From: Sulfobacillus thermosulfidooxidans DSM 9293
GTDB taxonomy: Bacteria; Bacillota; Sulfobacillia; Sulfobacillales; Sulfobacillaceae
DNA length: 64,000 nucleotides
Reading direction: 5' to 3'
Assembly: GCF_900176145.1 (NCBI RefSeq)
Contig: NZ_FWWY01000001.1
Span: 2,070,487-2,134,486, forward strand
Both the position numbers and the translations under genes were made by a program. The notes beneath the pieces were generated by a model. That model ran no database searches. It saw only the letters and a program-made list of their open reading frames with translations, and was not told where the DNA came from. Positions 24,359-32,038 of this stretch are shown one piece after another. Position 1 is the stretch's first letter. Each line of letters begins with the position of its first letter.

Positions 24359-25240
24359 TTGTTAAGGTATGTCCGTGCCTCATTAGAGGATCAGGCGAAG
24401 GTTGAAGAGTTTTTACGGAGTATTCAAGATGAGGGTTTACTGAAGGAAGTGAGTACACTTCTCAGTCTCACGCAAGGTGGTTTGTATTTAGCAATTGATG
24501 ATCATGATGCAATTGTCGGGACAGCAGTCATTACGTTGCCGAAAAGGCACGAGGCATATCTTGGTCATGTCAGACTGGCATCCCCCAATCAGGATCGGGA
24601 GACATTAAAAGACTTTGCATCCTTCCAACTCGAAGAAGCGCGAAAATTGGGTGCTCATGTCGTACGGGCGCTGGCCAGTGAAAACGACCAATTGTGGGCT
24701 ACTGTCTTGCAGGAGGAATCCGAGTTTAAACCGGTGGAAAAATGGGTCGTGGGAACCTTTGAAGGATTTCAAGCTCCTGATGTTCCTCCCCTCGAAGCGG
24801 GACCAGCCTGGGCGGTGGATAAAGAACGTATTCGAGAATTTATGGATCAAGTGACGAATCCCCTATGGGCCGAGAATGATCTACATATTCCGAGTTCCCT
24901 TGAACCGCAAGATTTAGAGAATCAATTTGAAGTGGGCGGCGTTGCGGTGGCCCCTCAAGATGGACGGTTGACGGTGGACTCTTTAGCGCTCTACCGGGTG
25001 CGCAACACGGATGCGATTGATATTAAATATTTTCGGAGCCATGGCCATTATATTCGTCAACTTCTTGATTATTTGTGGCTGGAAGCCCGTGCCTGGGGCG
25101 TTTCTAAAATGCGCTTTGGGTTGAATGAACAAACAGCATCCCAAATTGCTGATACATTACAAATTCCCATTCAGGTGGAATGGGCGGGGAGTATTTTGGT
25201 CCATTATATTAATCATGGACTGCAAGCGGCATCTGTATGA
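24359..25240 (+). CDS. GNAT-family acetyltransferase-like protein
   Basis: The 293-residue protein appears to contain two GNAT-like halves. The N-terminal half (about 1-135) has a recognisable fold: ALIDDHDAIVG-like strand (YLAIDDHDAIVGTAVITLP) and YLGHVRLASPNQDRETLKDF in the acetyl-CoA-binding region. The C-terminal half (about 165-290) is more divergent. The acetyl-CoA loop Q/RxxGxG/A is not clearly conserved, so activity is uncertain. The TTG start has a good ribosome site. The stop overlaps the start of the PIG-V-like gene by four bases, tying it to glycan synthesis. Confidence 0.65.
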   Translation: MLRYVRASLEDQAKVEEFLRSIQDEGLLKEVSTLLSLTQGGLYLAIDDHDAIVGTAVITLPKRHEAYLGHVRLASPNQDRETLKDFASFQLEEARKLGAHVVRALASENDQLWATVLQEESEFKPVEKWVVGTFEGFQAPDVPPLEAGPAWAVDKERIREFMDQVTNPLWAENDLHIPSSLEPQDLENQFEVGGVAVAPQDGRLTVDSLALYRVRNTDAIDIKYFRSHGHYIRQLLDYLWLEARAWGVSKMRFGLNEQTASQIADTLQIPIQVEWAGSILVHYINHGLQAASV

Positions 25241-26397
25241 TTCTTAATCGGTTTCAGGGATGGAAAGAGGCTTGGTGGCCCGACAAAGAGTCGGCTAAAG
25301 AGCTGTTTCAAATCTTAGTATTTAGCCGTATAGCGTTAATCGTGGCGGGGTGGATAGGACTGGCCCGGCTACCGTGGAAGTACTATTCTCCCACGTTTAA
25401 CGTCACGACCAATCCTATTCTTTTGATGTGGATTCGGTGGGATGGCTTATGGTATACAGGTATTGCGATCCACGGTTACTGGTTTCAAGCTCTGGCCTTT
25501 TTCCCCCTCTATCCGCTTCTCACGGCGATATTACATTGGATGACATTTCTCCCGGTTTATGTCACCGCCTTGATCGTATCGAATTTGGGACTGATTGGTT
25601 TTACGATAAGCTTTTACGGATTGGTTCGCGATCTCTACGGCGAGGACTTGGCGAAACGAGCGGTGTGGATTGCGATTATGTTTCCCACTGCTTTTTTTAT
25701 GTCGGCGGCGTATACCGAAGGCCTTTACATGTTTTTGAGTACGACCGTGTTTTGGTTGGCCTACCGTAAAAAATTTTGGGCTGCAGGAATCTTTGGCATG
25801 TTAGCGGCTTTAACCCGCAATGAAGGCGCATTTACAGTTATTCCGATTTTATGGTCCTATTATCAAAGTTATGGGTGGACCATTAAAAAATCCCTGTGGA
25901 GTGTGCTTTTGGTTCCAGCGGGGATTGTAGCGTTCATGATCTACCAATGGCGGGATTTTGGCTCGCCGCTAGCATTTATCGCTGCGCAGTCCTATTGGGG
26001 CCGTCAAATCACTTGGCCATGGGTCGGAATATTTTTGGCAATAAAGACCATTTGGCACGGTAGTCCATTGCAGCCGAGCACAATTCTCAGTATGATAGAT
26101 TTATGTGCCGCGCTTATTTTTATGATTTTATGGATTTTCGCGTGGCGGCGAAAGTTTCCTGTTGACTGGTTAGCATATTGGGGTATCCTGTTGCTGATTG
26201 ATATTTCAGCACCGGATATTCACGGGAGAAGTCCGTTATTATCGATGTCGAGGCTTGTGCTGATATTGTTTCCCGGTTTTGTGATGCTGGGTATACTAGC
26301 AAAGCATGAGAGTTGGAATCGATTTTTTCAGTGGCTTCTCCCCATGTTGCAGGTGACATTCTTTTTGATCTTTGCAACATGGCATTGGATTGCATAA
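25237..26397 (+). CDS. PIG-V-type polyprenol-phosphate-mannose-dependent mannosyltransferase
   Basis: The 386-residue protein has about nine membrane helices. Near the N-terminus is WIRWDGLWYTGIAIHGYW, the conserved first-loop motif of PIG-V/GT76-like transferases whose aspartate is thought catalytic. The later segments FFPLYPLL and FPTAFFMSAAYTEGLYMF are also family signatures. Such enzymes transfer mannose from a lipid-phosphate donor on the outer face of the membrane. The next gene makes that type of donor. A decayed relative lies at 11602-12411. The substrate (protein, lipid or polymer) is not visible. Confidence 0.82.
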   Translation: MILNRFQGWKEAWWPDKESAKELFQILVFSRIALIVAGWIGLARLPWKYYSPTFNVTTNPILLMWIRWDGLWYTGIAIHGYWFQALAFFPLYPLLTAILHWMTFLPVYVTALIVSNLGLIGFTISFYGLVRDLYGEDLAKRAVWIAIMFPTAFFMSAAYTEGLYMFLSTTVFWLAYRKKFWAAGIFGMLAALTRNEGAFTVIPILWSYYQSYGWTIKKSLWSVLLVPAGIVAFMIYQWRDFGSPLAFIAAQSYWGRQITWPWVGIFLAIKTIWHGSPLQPSTILSMIDLCAALIFMILWIFAWRRKFPVDWLAYWGILLLIDISAPDIHGRSPLLSMSRLVLILFPGFVMLGILAKHESWNRFFQWLLPMLQVTFFLIFATWHWIA

Positions 26398-26416
26398 TAC
26401 TCAAGGAGGCTAATGC

Positions 26417-27166
26417 ATGCATGCCTTAGTGATTCTTCCCACCTACAATGAGTTGGGAAATCTCGGACCGTTGGTAGATTCGATCATCGAACAAGGTGAG
26501 ATGTTTGATGTCTTGATTATTGATGACGGGTCTCCAGATGGCACGGGATTATTAGCCGATCACTTGAAAACGGTTTATCCCAACCGTGTGGAAGTGATTC
26601 ACCGTCAAGGCAAGCTGGGTTTGGCGACGGCGTATCTTACGGGATTTCGATTTGGTTTAAACAAGGGATATGACTATATGTTCGAAATGGACGCGGATTT
26701 TTCCCATAACCCGCGTTACCTTCCCGAATTTATCGAGACCATGTTGCGTGAAAAAGCCGACGTGGTCTTAGGCTCGCGTTATGTTCAAGGAGGCGGCGTT
26801 ACGCGGTGGCCGTGGTACCGCAAGCTGATTTCCCGCGGGGGATCACTTTATGCGGGGTTAGTGCTGGGAGTCAACGTGAAGGATTTAACCGGAGGTTTTA
26901 AATGCTTTAGTCGGCGCGTTCTGGAATCCATTAATCTAGAGACCATTGAATCGACGGGTTATGGGTTTCAAATTGAAATGACCTACCGGGCCCTTAAAGC
27001 AGGATTCAAGGTTGTGGAGATGCCGATTATTTTTGAAGAGCGTCGGGAAGGCAAGAGCAAGATGTCTCCCGCTATTTTTATGGAAGCGTTATGGATGGTG
27101 GGAAAGTTACGCATTCAAAGTGGTCTTGAAGGGGAGCATCATCCAGCGGGAGAACGGCTGCGTTAA
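26417..27166 (+). CDS. Polyprenol-phosphate mannose synthase (GT2)
   Basis: The 249-residue GT-A-fold enzyme has LPTYNELGNLGPLV at the N-terminus, IIDDGSPDGTGLLAD and the metal-binding acidic motif EMDADFSHNPRYLP, all characteristic of dolichol/polyprenol-phosphate mannose synthases. It probably transfers mannose from GDP-mannose to a polyprenyl phosphate at the inner face of the membrane. It lacks C-terminal membrane helices. The GtrA protein encoded 5 bases downstream may supply the membrane part, as in some two-piece systems. AAGGAGG precedes the ATG. Confidence 0.9.
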   Translation: MHALVILPTYNELGNLGPLVDSIIEQGEMFDVLIIDDGSPDGTGLLADHLKTVYPNRVEVIHRQGKLGLATAYLTGFRFGLNKGYDYMFEMDADFSHNPRYLPEFIETMLREKADVVLGSRYVQGGGVTRWPWYRKLISRGGSLYAGLVLGVNVKDLTGGFKCFSRRVLESINLETIESTGYGFQIEMTYRALKAGFKVVEMPIIFEERREGKSKMSPAIFMEALWMVGKLRIQSGLEGEHHPAGERLR

Positions 27167-27171
27167 GCTCT

Positions 27172-27645
27172 ATGATAATGAAATATCGGCAGTTAATTGA
27201 CCGGATGCTTCGATATGGCATCATAGGAGTGAGTGGTGTTGGCGTCAATCTCGGTGTATTGACGATTTTACACCACCTTTGGCCGTTACAAGCAACCTTG
27301 ACTTATGTGATAGCCGTAGAAGCGTCCATTATTAGCAATTATGTGTTGAATGCGTGGTTTACATTCAAAGCACGGGTCCATTTCGCTGGGTTGATGCGGT
27401 ACAATGTGGTATCGGCTGGTGGGTTAATTGTTCAAACAGCGATCTACAAATTGTTATTATTGCAACACCTGAATTATATTGTGGCGGATTTAATTGCGAT
27501 TCCTTTTGGAACAATCATTGGCTTTATCTTATCGAATGTCTGGGTTTTTCGGGGACGGGAGGGCTCATCCTCACATGACCAAGTCAACAACCCGGTTACC
27601 GGGGCCCCAGCCAGCCCCCCTGGACGCCCTGGAGGCCGTCGTTGA
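27172..27645 (+). CDS. GtrA-family membrane protein
   Basis: The 157-residue protein has four predicted membrane helices and GtrA signatures: LRYGIIGVSGVGVNLGVL at the N-terminus, EASIISNYVLNAWFTFK and the C-terminal FGTIIGFILSNVWVFR. GtrA proteins are proposed flippases of lipid-linked sugars. Its position directly after the mannose synthase suggests it flips polyprenol-phosphate mannose to the outside or anchors the synthase. The start may be ATG 27172 or 27178. The last 24 codons are low-complexity Pro/Gly/Arg-rich and overlap the next gene (27575). Confidence 0.87.
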   Translation: MIMKYRQLIDRMLRYGIIGVSGVGVNLGVLTILHHLWPLQATLTYVIAVEASIISNYVLNAWFTFKARVHFAGLMRYNVVSAGGLIVQTAIYKLLLLQHLNYIVADLIAIPFGTIIGFILSNVWVFRGREGSSSHDQVNNPVTGAPASPPGRPGGRR

Positions 27646-28366
27646 GGCGGGGCTCGCGATGCTAACCAGTGGTGCTGAAGTGTCTCGTGTAGAAGACACG
27701 ATGGTGCGCCTGGCGCAGGCCTACCGAATTGAGCCGGTCGACGTCGTGGCAATGCCGACGGCATTATTCGTGGCGGGGCCGGATGGCCGTAGCCTCGTGA
27801 AACGGGTGCGGCGGCGTTCCGTCAATTTGGCCGTTGTCGCGGAAATTAACCAGTTGTCACGGGACGTGGCGAAAAATCCGATTCCGCTCAACGAATTTCG
27901 TGAACAACTAGAAAAGGCCAAGCAACGAGCGATTTACCCACCCTGGTCGAGTATTTTGTTTGCGGCCGGAGCCGCGGGCCTTATTAGCCAGTTAATGGGG
28001 GGGCACTTGGTTGACGTGTTGCCCGCTGCGGTCAGTGGTGGGCTAACTCAGCTGACCCGGCGCACCTTGTTCAAAACCCAAATTCCTGGCAGTCTGAGTG
28101 ACTTATTGTCGGCGGCCGTAGCTACACTTCCTGCCTTATTTCTCGCCCGCTTTCATACATTTCAACCCGGGGCCATTCTTGTCGGTGGCATTATGGTCTT
28201 GACGCCGGGATTACTCTTTACGACGGCGGTGCGTGATGGGATTACGGGAGATTTAGTGTCAGCCGTGAGCCGCTTGCTGGAAGCCTTGCTTATTGGCGGA
28301 GCGGTGGCGGCAGGGGCGAGTTTGCCTTTATATATTTATTTGCACTTAGGAGGGCGCTGGCCGTGA
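27575..28366 (+). CDS. Threonine/serine exporter ThrE, large subunit (DUF1212)
   Basis: The 263-residue protein has the DUF1212 signature near its start (LAMLTSGAEVSRVEDTMVRL). An amphipathic cytoplasmic region follows, then about five membrane helices from residue 125. ATG 27575 has GGGAGGG upstream; a longer reading to 27494 runs back into gtrA. It overlaps gtrA by 71 bases in another frame. The stop overlaps the next gene by four bases. Together the two proteins equal one full-length ThrE, which exports threonine and serine. Confidence 0.88.
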   Translation: MTKSTTRLPGPQPAPLDALEAVVEAGLAMLTSGAEVSRVEDTMVRLAQAYRIEPVDVVAMPTALFVAGPDGRSLVKRVRRRSVNLAVVAEINQLSRDVAKNPIPLNEFREQLEKAKQRAIYPPWSSILFAAGAAGLISQLMGGHLVDVLPAAVSGGLTQLTRRTLFKTQIPGSLSDLLSAAVATLPALFLARFHTFQPGAILVGGIMVLTPGLLFTTAVRDGITGDLVSAVSRLLEALLIGGAVAAGASLPLYIYLHLGGRWP

Positions 28367-28803
28367 TTCAACAAGCCCTATTTGCGGCGTTGACCACGAT
28401 GGCCTTTGGCTTTTTGTATCAGGTGCGGACGTCCTTGTTATGGATTGCGGGAGTGATTGGGGCTTTAGCCTGGATGGCTTCGCTTACGGTGAGCCTCATC
28501 CCTGGGGCGGGTCTTTTGGGAGACTTCGTCGGCGCTTTTGTGGTAGGCAGCTTGGCCGAAGTCGCAGCATTGTGGAAAAAGCAGCCGGTAACCATTTTTG
28601 TGGTGCCCGCAATTATTTCTTTTGTGCCTGGTTATATGGTTTATGAAAGTATGGTGGCATTTCTCAAAAACCATTTTAATCAAGGACTACGTTTTGGTCT
28701 TACCGCAATTTTTTCAGCGGCGGCGTTGTCATTAGGCCTGGCGCTCGCAACCGCCCTCTTACGGCCATTACTGCGTCCCCGCCATCCCTTTAGTTCTCAT
28801 TAG
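28363..28803 (+). CDS. Threonine/serine exporter ThrE, small subunit (DUF3815)
   Basis: The 146-residue protein has four or five membrane helices and the DUF3815 signatures GAFVVGSLAEVAALW and FVVPAIISFVPGYMVYES. It completes the split ThrE exporter. The GTG start overlaps the stop of the first half. Its 3' end overlaps the convergent fur-type gene by 14 bases. Confidence 0.87.
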   Translation: MIQQALFAALTTMAFGFLYQVRTSLLWIAGVIGALAWMASLTVSLIPGAGLLGDFVGAFVVGSLAEVAALWKKQPVTIFVVPAIISFVPGYMVYESMVAFLKNHFNQGLRFGLTAIFSAAALSLGLALATALLRPLLRPRHPFSSH

Positions 28804-29245
28804 GCGCATTGTCCTTCTCTTTGGCTTGACAGTCCGGGCATAACCCATGAATCTCCAAGTCATGATAAAGAATCTTATACCCATAAGGTTCCACAATTTC
28901 ATCCACGCGTTGTTCCAAACGACAGTTATTTAAATCCACGACTTGATTACAGCCGACGCAGACGAGATGGTGATGGTGGTGGCGAAACGGCGGAATCAAT
29001 TCATAACCGACAGATCCATGGCCAATCAGTACAGGATGGACGATACCGATCGCTGTAAACAATTCAAGAATCCGGTAAACCGTGGTTTGGTTGATGCCAG
29101 TAGATTGGATTTCCTCAACAACCGTCGATATGGGCAAAGGAAATGGACTGGATTCCAGTAACCGGTAGACATGCAAACGGTCGGGAGTTACCCGGAATCC
29201 TCGCTCCCGCAAGGTTTCTTGGAACAATTCTTCGTGATTTGCCAT
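28790..29245 (-). CDS. Fur-family transcriptional regulator
   Basis: The 151-residue metalloregulator has a winged helix (GFRVTPDRLHVYRLLE, recognition helix around QTTVYRILELF) and a dimerisation domain with HHHHHLVCVGCNQV and a second CPDC pair, forming the structural Cys4 zinc site. Whether it senses iron, zinc or peroxide cannot be told by eye. The start ATG 29245 has GGAGG upstream; a longer reading to 29296 is unlikely. The convergent overlap with thrE is 14 bases. No Fur box was identified nearby. Confidence 0.9.
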   Translation of the reverse strand: MANHEELFQETLRERGFRVTPDRLHVYRLLESSPFPLPISTVVEEIQSTGINQTTVYRILELFTAIGIVHPVLIGHGSVGYELIPPFRHHHHHLVCVGCNQVVDLNNCRLEQRVDEIVEPYGYKILYHDLEIHGLCPDCQAKEKDNAPNEN

Positions 29246-29307
29246 GCTGGCCTCCATATCTTTCAATATTATGTTCGCTTTTTGAGTAAAAGGCAAGGAA
29301 GATATGG

Positions 29308-29601
29308 CTATTCCTTCTTGGGGAGAAATCCTTGGTGTTGCAAGGCTTCTAACACTTGATCCGGTTGTTGGCTAATAACAAAAATCTCTTGGGCGGCGCC
29401 ACTGGAACGACCGATTAATTTTAACCCACTTGGGGTAAAGTACTGAAATGACAACCCCATCTGACTGCCTGATTTGGGTTTAATAGTCCCGGGAATGACA
29501 CCATCAACCGAGGGGAGGGACGACAAAAAGCGTAAGTGAGGCTCCAGTTCCCGAAGAACGTGGTGCTGCCGTTTCACTTTGGATTGTCGATATTTAGCCA
29601 T
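29308..29601 (-). CDS. Small conserved protein, DUF2103-like
   Basis: The 97-residue basic protein starts MAKYRQSKVKRQHHVLRELE and contains SVDGVIPGTIKPKSGSQMG, resembling the small DUF2103 proteins described as predicted metal-binding; I assign this from memory only. It shows no membrane segment. ATG 29601 is chosen because GGGCAGGA lies upstream, and a longer frame to 29664 has no ribosome site. It lies between fur and the divergent Nudix gene. The function is unknown. Confidence 0.6.
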   Translation of the reverse strand: MAKYRQSKVKRQHHVLRELEPHLRFLSSLPSVDGVIPGTIKPKSGSQMGLSFQYFTPSGLKLIGRSSGAAQEIFVISQQPDQVLEALQHQGFLPKKE

Positions 29602-29680
29602 ATAAAATCCTGCCCTTCTTAATACCCTCAATGGTATCAAATTCGTGCAGTGAATCCAAATCAAGAATCATATCCCGGAT

Positions 29681-30256
29681 GTGGGAAAATTGCATCAAAA
29701 GCATGAAAAGGAGAGATGGATCATTCGTCCCCATTATTGCAGTTACTGTCAAGGTGTATTGCAGTGGATGCGGCTCGATCACAAACCCCGTTTAGTCTGT
29801 CAACAATGTGGCCGCGTGCATTATCTGGATCCCCGGTTGGCGGTTGCCATCTTGTTATACGAGCCAAAGCATGTCGTCTACTTAGCCAAACGCCTTGTGG
29901 AACCGGGATGGGGACAATGGATCATGCCTGGAGGGTATGTGGAACCGGGAGAGGATTTAAGGGATGCCTGTTTACGGGAACTGAAAGAAGAACTACATCT
30001 TTCGGCAGGACCATTGCGCTTAATGGGGATTTACTTAGATCGTCCGAACACTTTTACCGCCGTGTTTAGTTCCCCATTAATCCGCGGTGTAAAATCCTCC
30101 GGCAGTCCTGAGCTTTCCGCCCTGCACCCTTTTGCATGGCCAGATATCCCGTGGAACCATCTCTATTTTCAGTCGACGCATCTGGCAATCAGGGATTTTA
30201 TGGCTGAAACTTTGTGGCAGGAACAGCTCGAAAATGCAAAACCCCCGGCGCTTTGA
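29681..30256 (+). CDS. Nudix hydrolase with N-terminal zinc ribbon
   Basis: The 191-residue protein begins with a zinc ribbon (HYCSYC and VCQQCG, two CxxC pairs around residues 20-44). A Nudix domain follows with box GGYVEPGEDLRDACLRELKE, continued by EL, which matches GX5EX7REUXEE. The ribbon-Nudix arrangement is typical of NudC/YjaD-like and ADP-ribose-type hydrolases; the substrate is unknown. The GTG at 29681 lacks a strong ribosome site, so a later TTG could be used. The gene diverges from the DUF2103-like gene. Confidence 0.85.
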   Translation: MGKLHQKHEKERWIIRPHYCSYCQGVLQWMRLDHKPRLVCQQCGRVHYLDPRLAVAILLYEPKHVVYLAKRLVEPGWGQWIMPGGYVEPGEDLRDACLRELKEELHLSAGPLRLMGIYLDRPNTFTAVFSSPLIRGVKSSGSPELSALHPFAWPDIPWNHLYFQSTHLAIRDFMAETLWQEQLENAKPPAL

Positions 30257-30271
30257 CGTATGACGCCGGGG
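30242..30271. terminator. Hairpin between convergent nudix and minC genes
   Basis: CCCCCGGCG (30242-30250) pairs with CGCCGGGG (30264-30271) over 8 bp, with a 13-base loop containing the Nudix stop codon. T tracts are short, so it is likely but not ideal as a terminator. Confidence 0.55.
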
Positions 30272-30289
30272 TCGTCCTAATTTCAGATG

Positions 30290-30955
30290 TTAATGAGATA
30301 AATGCGAAGCGCGGCGCTCAATTCGCCGATTTTTGGATTCCTGGGTCACGACTTCGGGTAAGCGGACATCATCCCAGCGTTGGACCACAACCGTGCCCTC
30401 TTCAATATGGGCATATTCGGGTTGTTCGCCGTGGCCATCGCCTAGCGCAATCACATCGCCAATTTTAATTTGGGCTGGCTGCAAACGGAGAGCATAAATA
30501 TGCCGGGCCCGGTCCCCCGGTTGACCTGCGTATACCGTTCCCCGGAGCCATCCAAATACCATGACGTCTCCCGATGCGATAATGGTTGCGCCCGGATTGA
30601 CATCGCCAATCACGATGATATCGCCTTGATGCATAATTTGTTGTCCAGAACGAACCGTATGGCGCACAATGAGTGGCGGCGACGGCGGTTTTTTTGCTTC
30701 CAGTGGAATCACGCTGGAGGGATCGGTTTGGATAATGCCTTTCAGTGTTAGATTGGGAAATATGGAAAAAACTTCGGCGACACGCTGGAACAACGAAGGG
30801 GTGAGGGGCAAATTGACTTCCAAATAAATGGCCGCTGTGCCGAGAAATTTATGACGCGCATTTAACGTTTTGACAAGATCATCCACGAGTCCGTCCTCAT
30901 TGCTTAAATCCGTGGCTAAAAGATGAAGTCCCCGGCGATCGCCCTTCAGTTCCAT
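30290..30955 (-). CDS. minC: Septum site-determining protein MinC
   Basis: The 221-residue protein matches MinC: a variable N-terminal domain (about 1-95) and a C-terminal beta-helix domain with VRSGQQIMHQGDIIVIGDVN, GATIIASGDVMVFGWLRG and HIYALRLQPAQIKIGD. MinC inhibits FtsZ ring formation away from mid-cell and needs MinD. No minD is adjacent, which is unusual. The start ATG 30955 is set by GGAGGG seven bases upstream, so the hydrophobic longer reading to 31012 is rejected. Confidence 0.92.
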   Translation of the reverse strand: MELKGDRRGLHLLATDLSNEDGLVDDLVKTLNARHKFLGTAAIYLEVNLPLTPSLFQRVAEVFSIFPNLTLKGIIQTDPSSVIPLEAKKPPSPPLIVRHTVRSGQQIMHQGDIIVIGDVNPGATIIASGDVMVFGWLRGTVYAGQPGDRARHIYALRLQPAQIKIGDVIALGDGHGEQPEYAHIEEGTVVVQRWDDVRLPEVVTQESKNRRIERRASHLSH

Positions 30956-31266
30956 ACATTTTCCCTCCATGAGAAAAATAAGAAAAATAAACAAAAATAC
31001 CGTGCAAATCATTATTTAACGTTCAAATGAAACGGTCCCATTTCCGAAAAGATCTGGGTATTTTCCTGTCTTGTATACCGATTTTGCACGATTCGTCATG
31101 ATGCATGTTTTTGGACAACACGTTCCGAGTCAGAGCCGGATTCTTTGCCCGGTAATGATCAATAATCATCACATTCCACTTTGACTCGGCAAAATCCTGC
31201 CTCTTTATCCTATAATTTTTCGACAGGGAGAACAATGTCAGCATCAGCGAATTTCTTATCCTATCC
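30956..31266. other. Intergenic region upstream of minC
   Basis: No convincing gene is present. A 73-codon minus-strand frame at 31023-31244 has neither ribosome site nor recognisable features. The A/T-rich part near 30970-31020 probably holds the minC promoter. Confidence 0.5.
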
Positions 31267-31884
31267 CTAAAATCCTTTGGGCTTAGGCGAAAGATAGTAG
31301 ATCATGCCGTCCGTTGTAATTTCTTTAGCCCCAATAATCCACCCCTGTTCCAACTTGATCTGCGCCTCAGGTGGGCTTATGGGCTGATGATTCGACAAAA
31401 GATAATAATGGTGTCTGACTGTCCTTGGCTGTTGCTCGACTGATGAGGCAGAAAAGGCAACAGAGGACCAGTAAGGCACATTGGACTCTATCTCGTCGAT
31501 ACCACAGAGGTACCAGGAGCATGGTAATTGGTATTGGCTGATCCACGCCTGCAGTCGTTTTAAGCGAAGGGGGCCGCCGGTGGCGATAATCCAGAGCGCA
31601 AAATGGGGATTGGTTACGGCTTCCAAACGGTAGGCTGTTAATTTAGTCCGCCACTGTTTGGCTGTTTCTTTTCCCGTATCCATTTCCAATAACACCGGAT
31701 GAGGATAAAGGGGTAGCTGGATGACGGCATCCGGGTAGAGACGGTAATAACTACCAGCAAATTGCCATGACGCGATCCACGGATATAACCGGATATACGT
31801 TTCACTCACTAATTGCCTATGGCGTTCATGGGCGCCGCGGTGAAACCGGGTGGGTTGGTTGCCAGAGGGCACCATGAAAGACAA
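31267..31884 (-). pseudogene. Replication-relaxation family protein, C-terminal part (frameshifted)
   Basis: The 205-codon frame contains the conserved C-terminal part of replication-relaxation proteins: RLYPDAVIQLPL followed by VLLEMDTGKETAKQWRTKL, and then WIIATGGPLRLKRL. The N-terminal winged-helix part is in the overlapping frame at 31826-32038. Removing one C from the CCC run near 31848 would join the two as ...ALWQPTH-RFHRGAHERHR..., which reads as continuous protein. The first codons of the downstream frame lack a ribosome site. Either the gene is broken, a sequencing error is present, or a +1 frameshift is used. Confidence 0.6.
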
Positions 31885-32038
31885 TTAAGTCTTGAGGAAT
31901 TGTTTCATTGATCAAAACCAGCCCAAAATGACGCTTGGCCTGTTCGAACGATAAATAGCCAGTATTTTCAATCACCCGTTGCCAGGTTAGGGGCTCTTTA
32001 ACAGAAGAGACGGGCGGTGTTGTCCCGGGCTTTGTCAT
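31826..32038 (-). pseudogene. Replication-relaxation family protein, N-terminal part
   Basis: The 70-codon frame starts 4 bases inside the stop region of the coupling-protein gene (ATGA-type overlap). It encodes a helix-turn-helix-like segment (LTWQRVIENTGYLSFEQAKR). It then runs out of frame at PTHPVSPRRP, while the continuation is found in the overlapping frame. It is best read as the 5' part of one gene with 31267-31884. Confidence 0.55.

Noticed and set aside
31023-31244. 73-codon minus-strand frame upstream of minC
   Set aside because: No ribosome site, no motif and low-quality composition; treated as intergenic.
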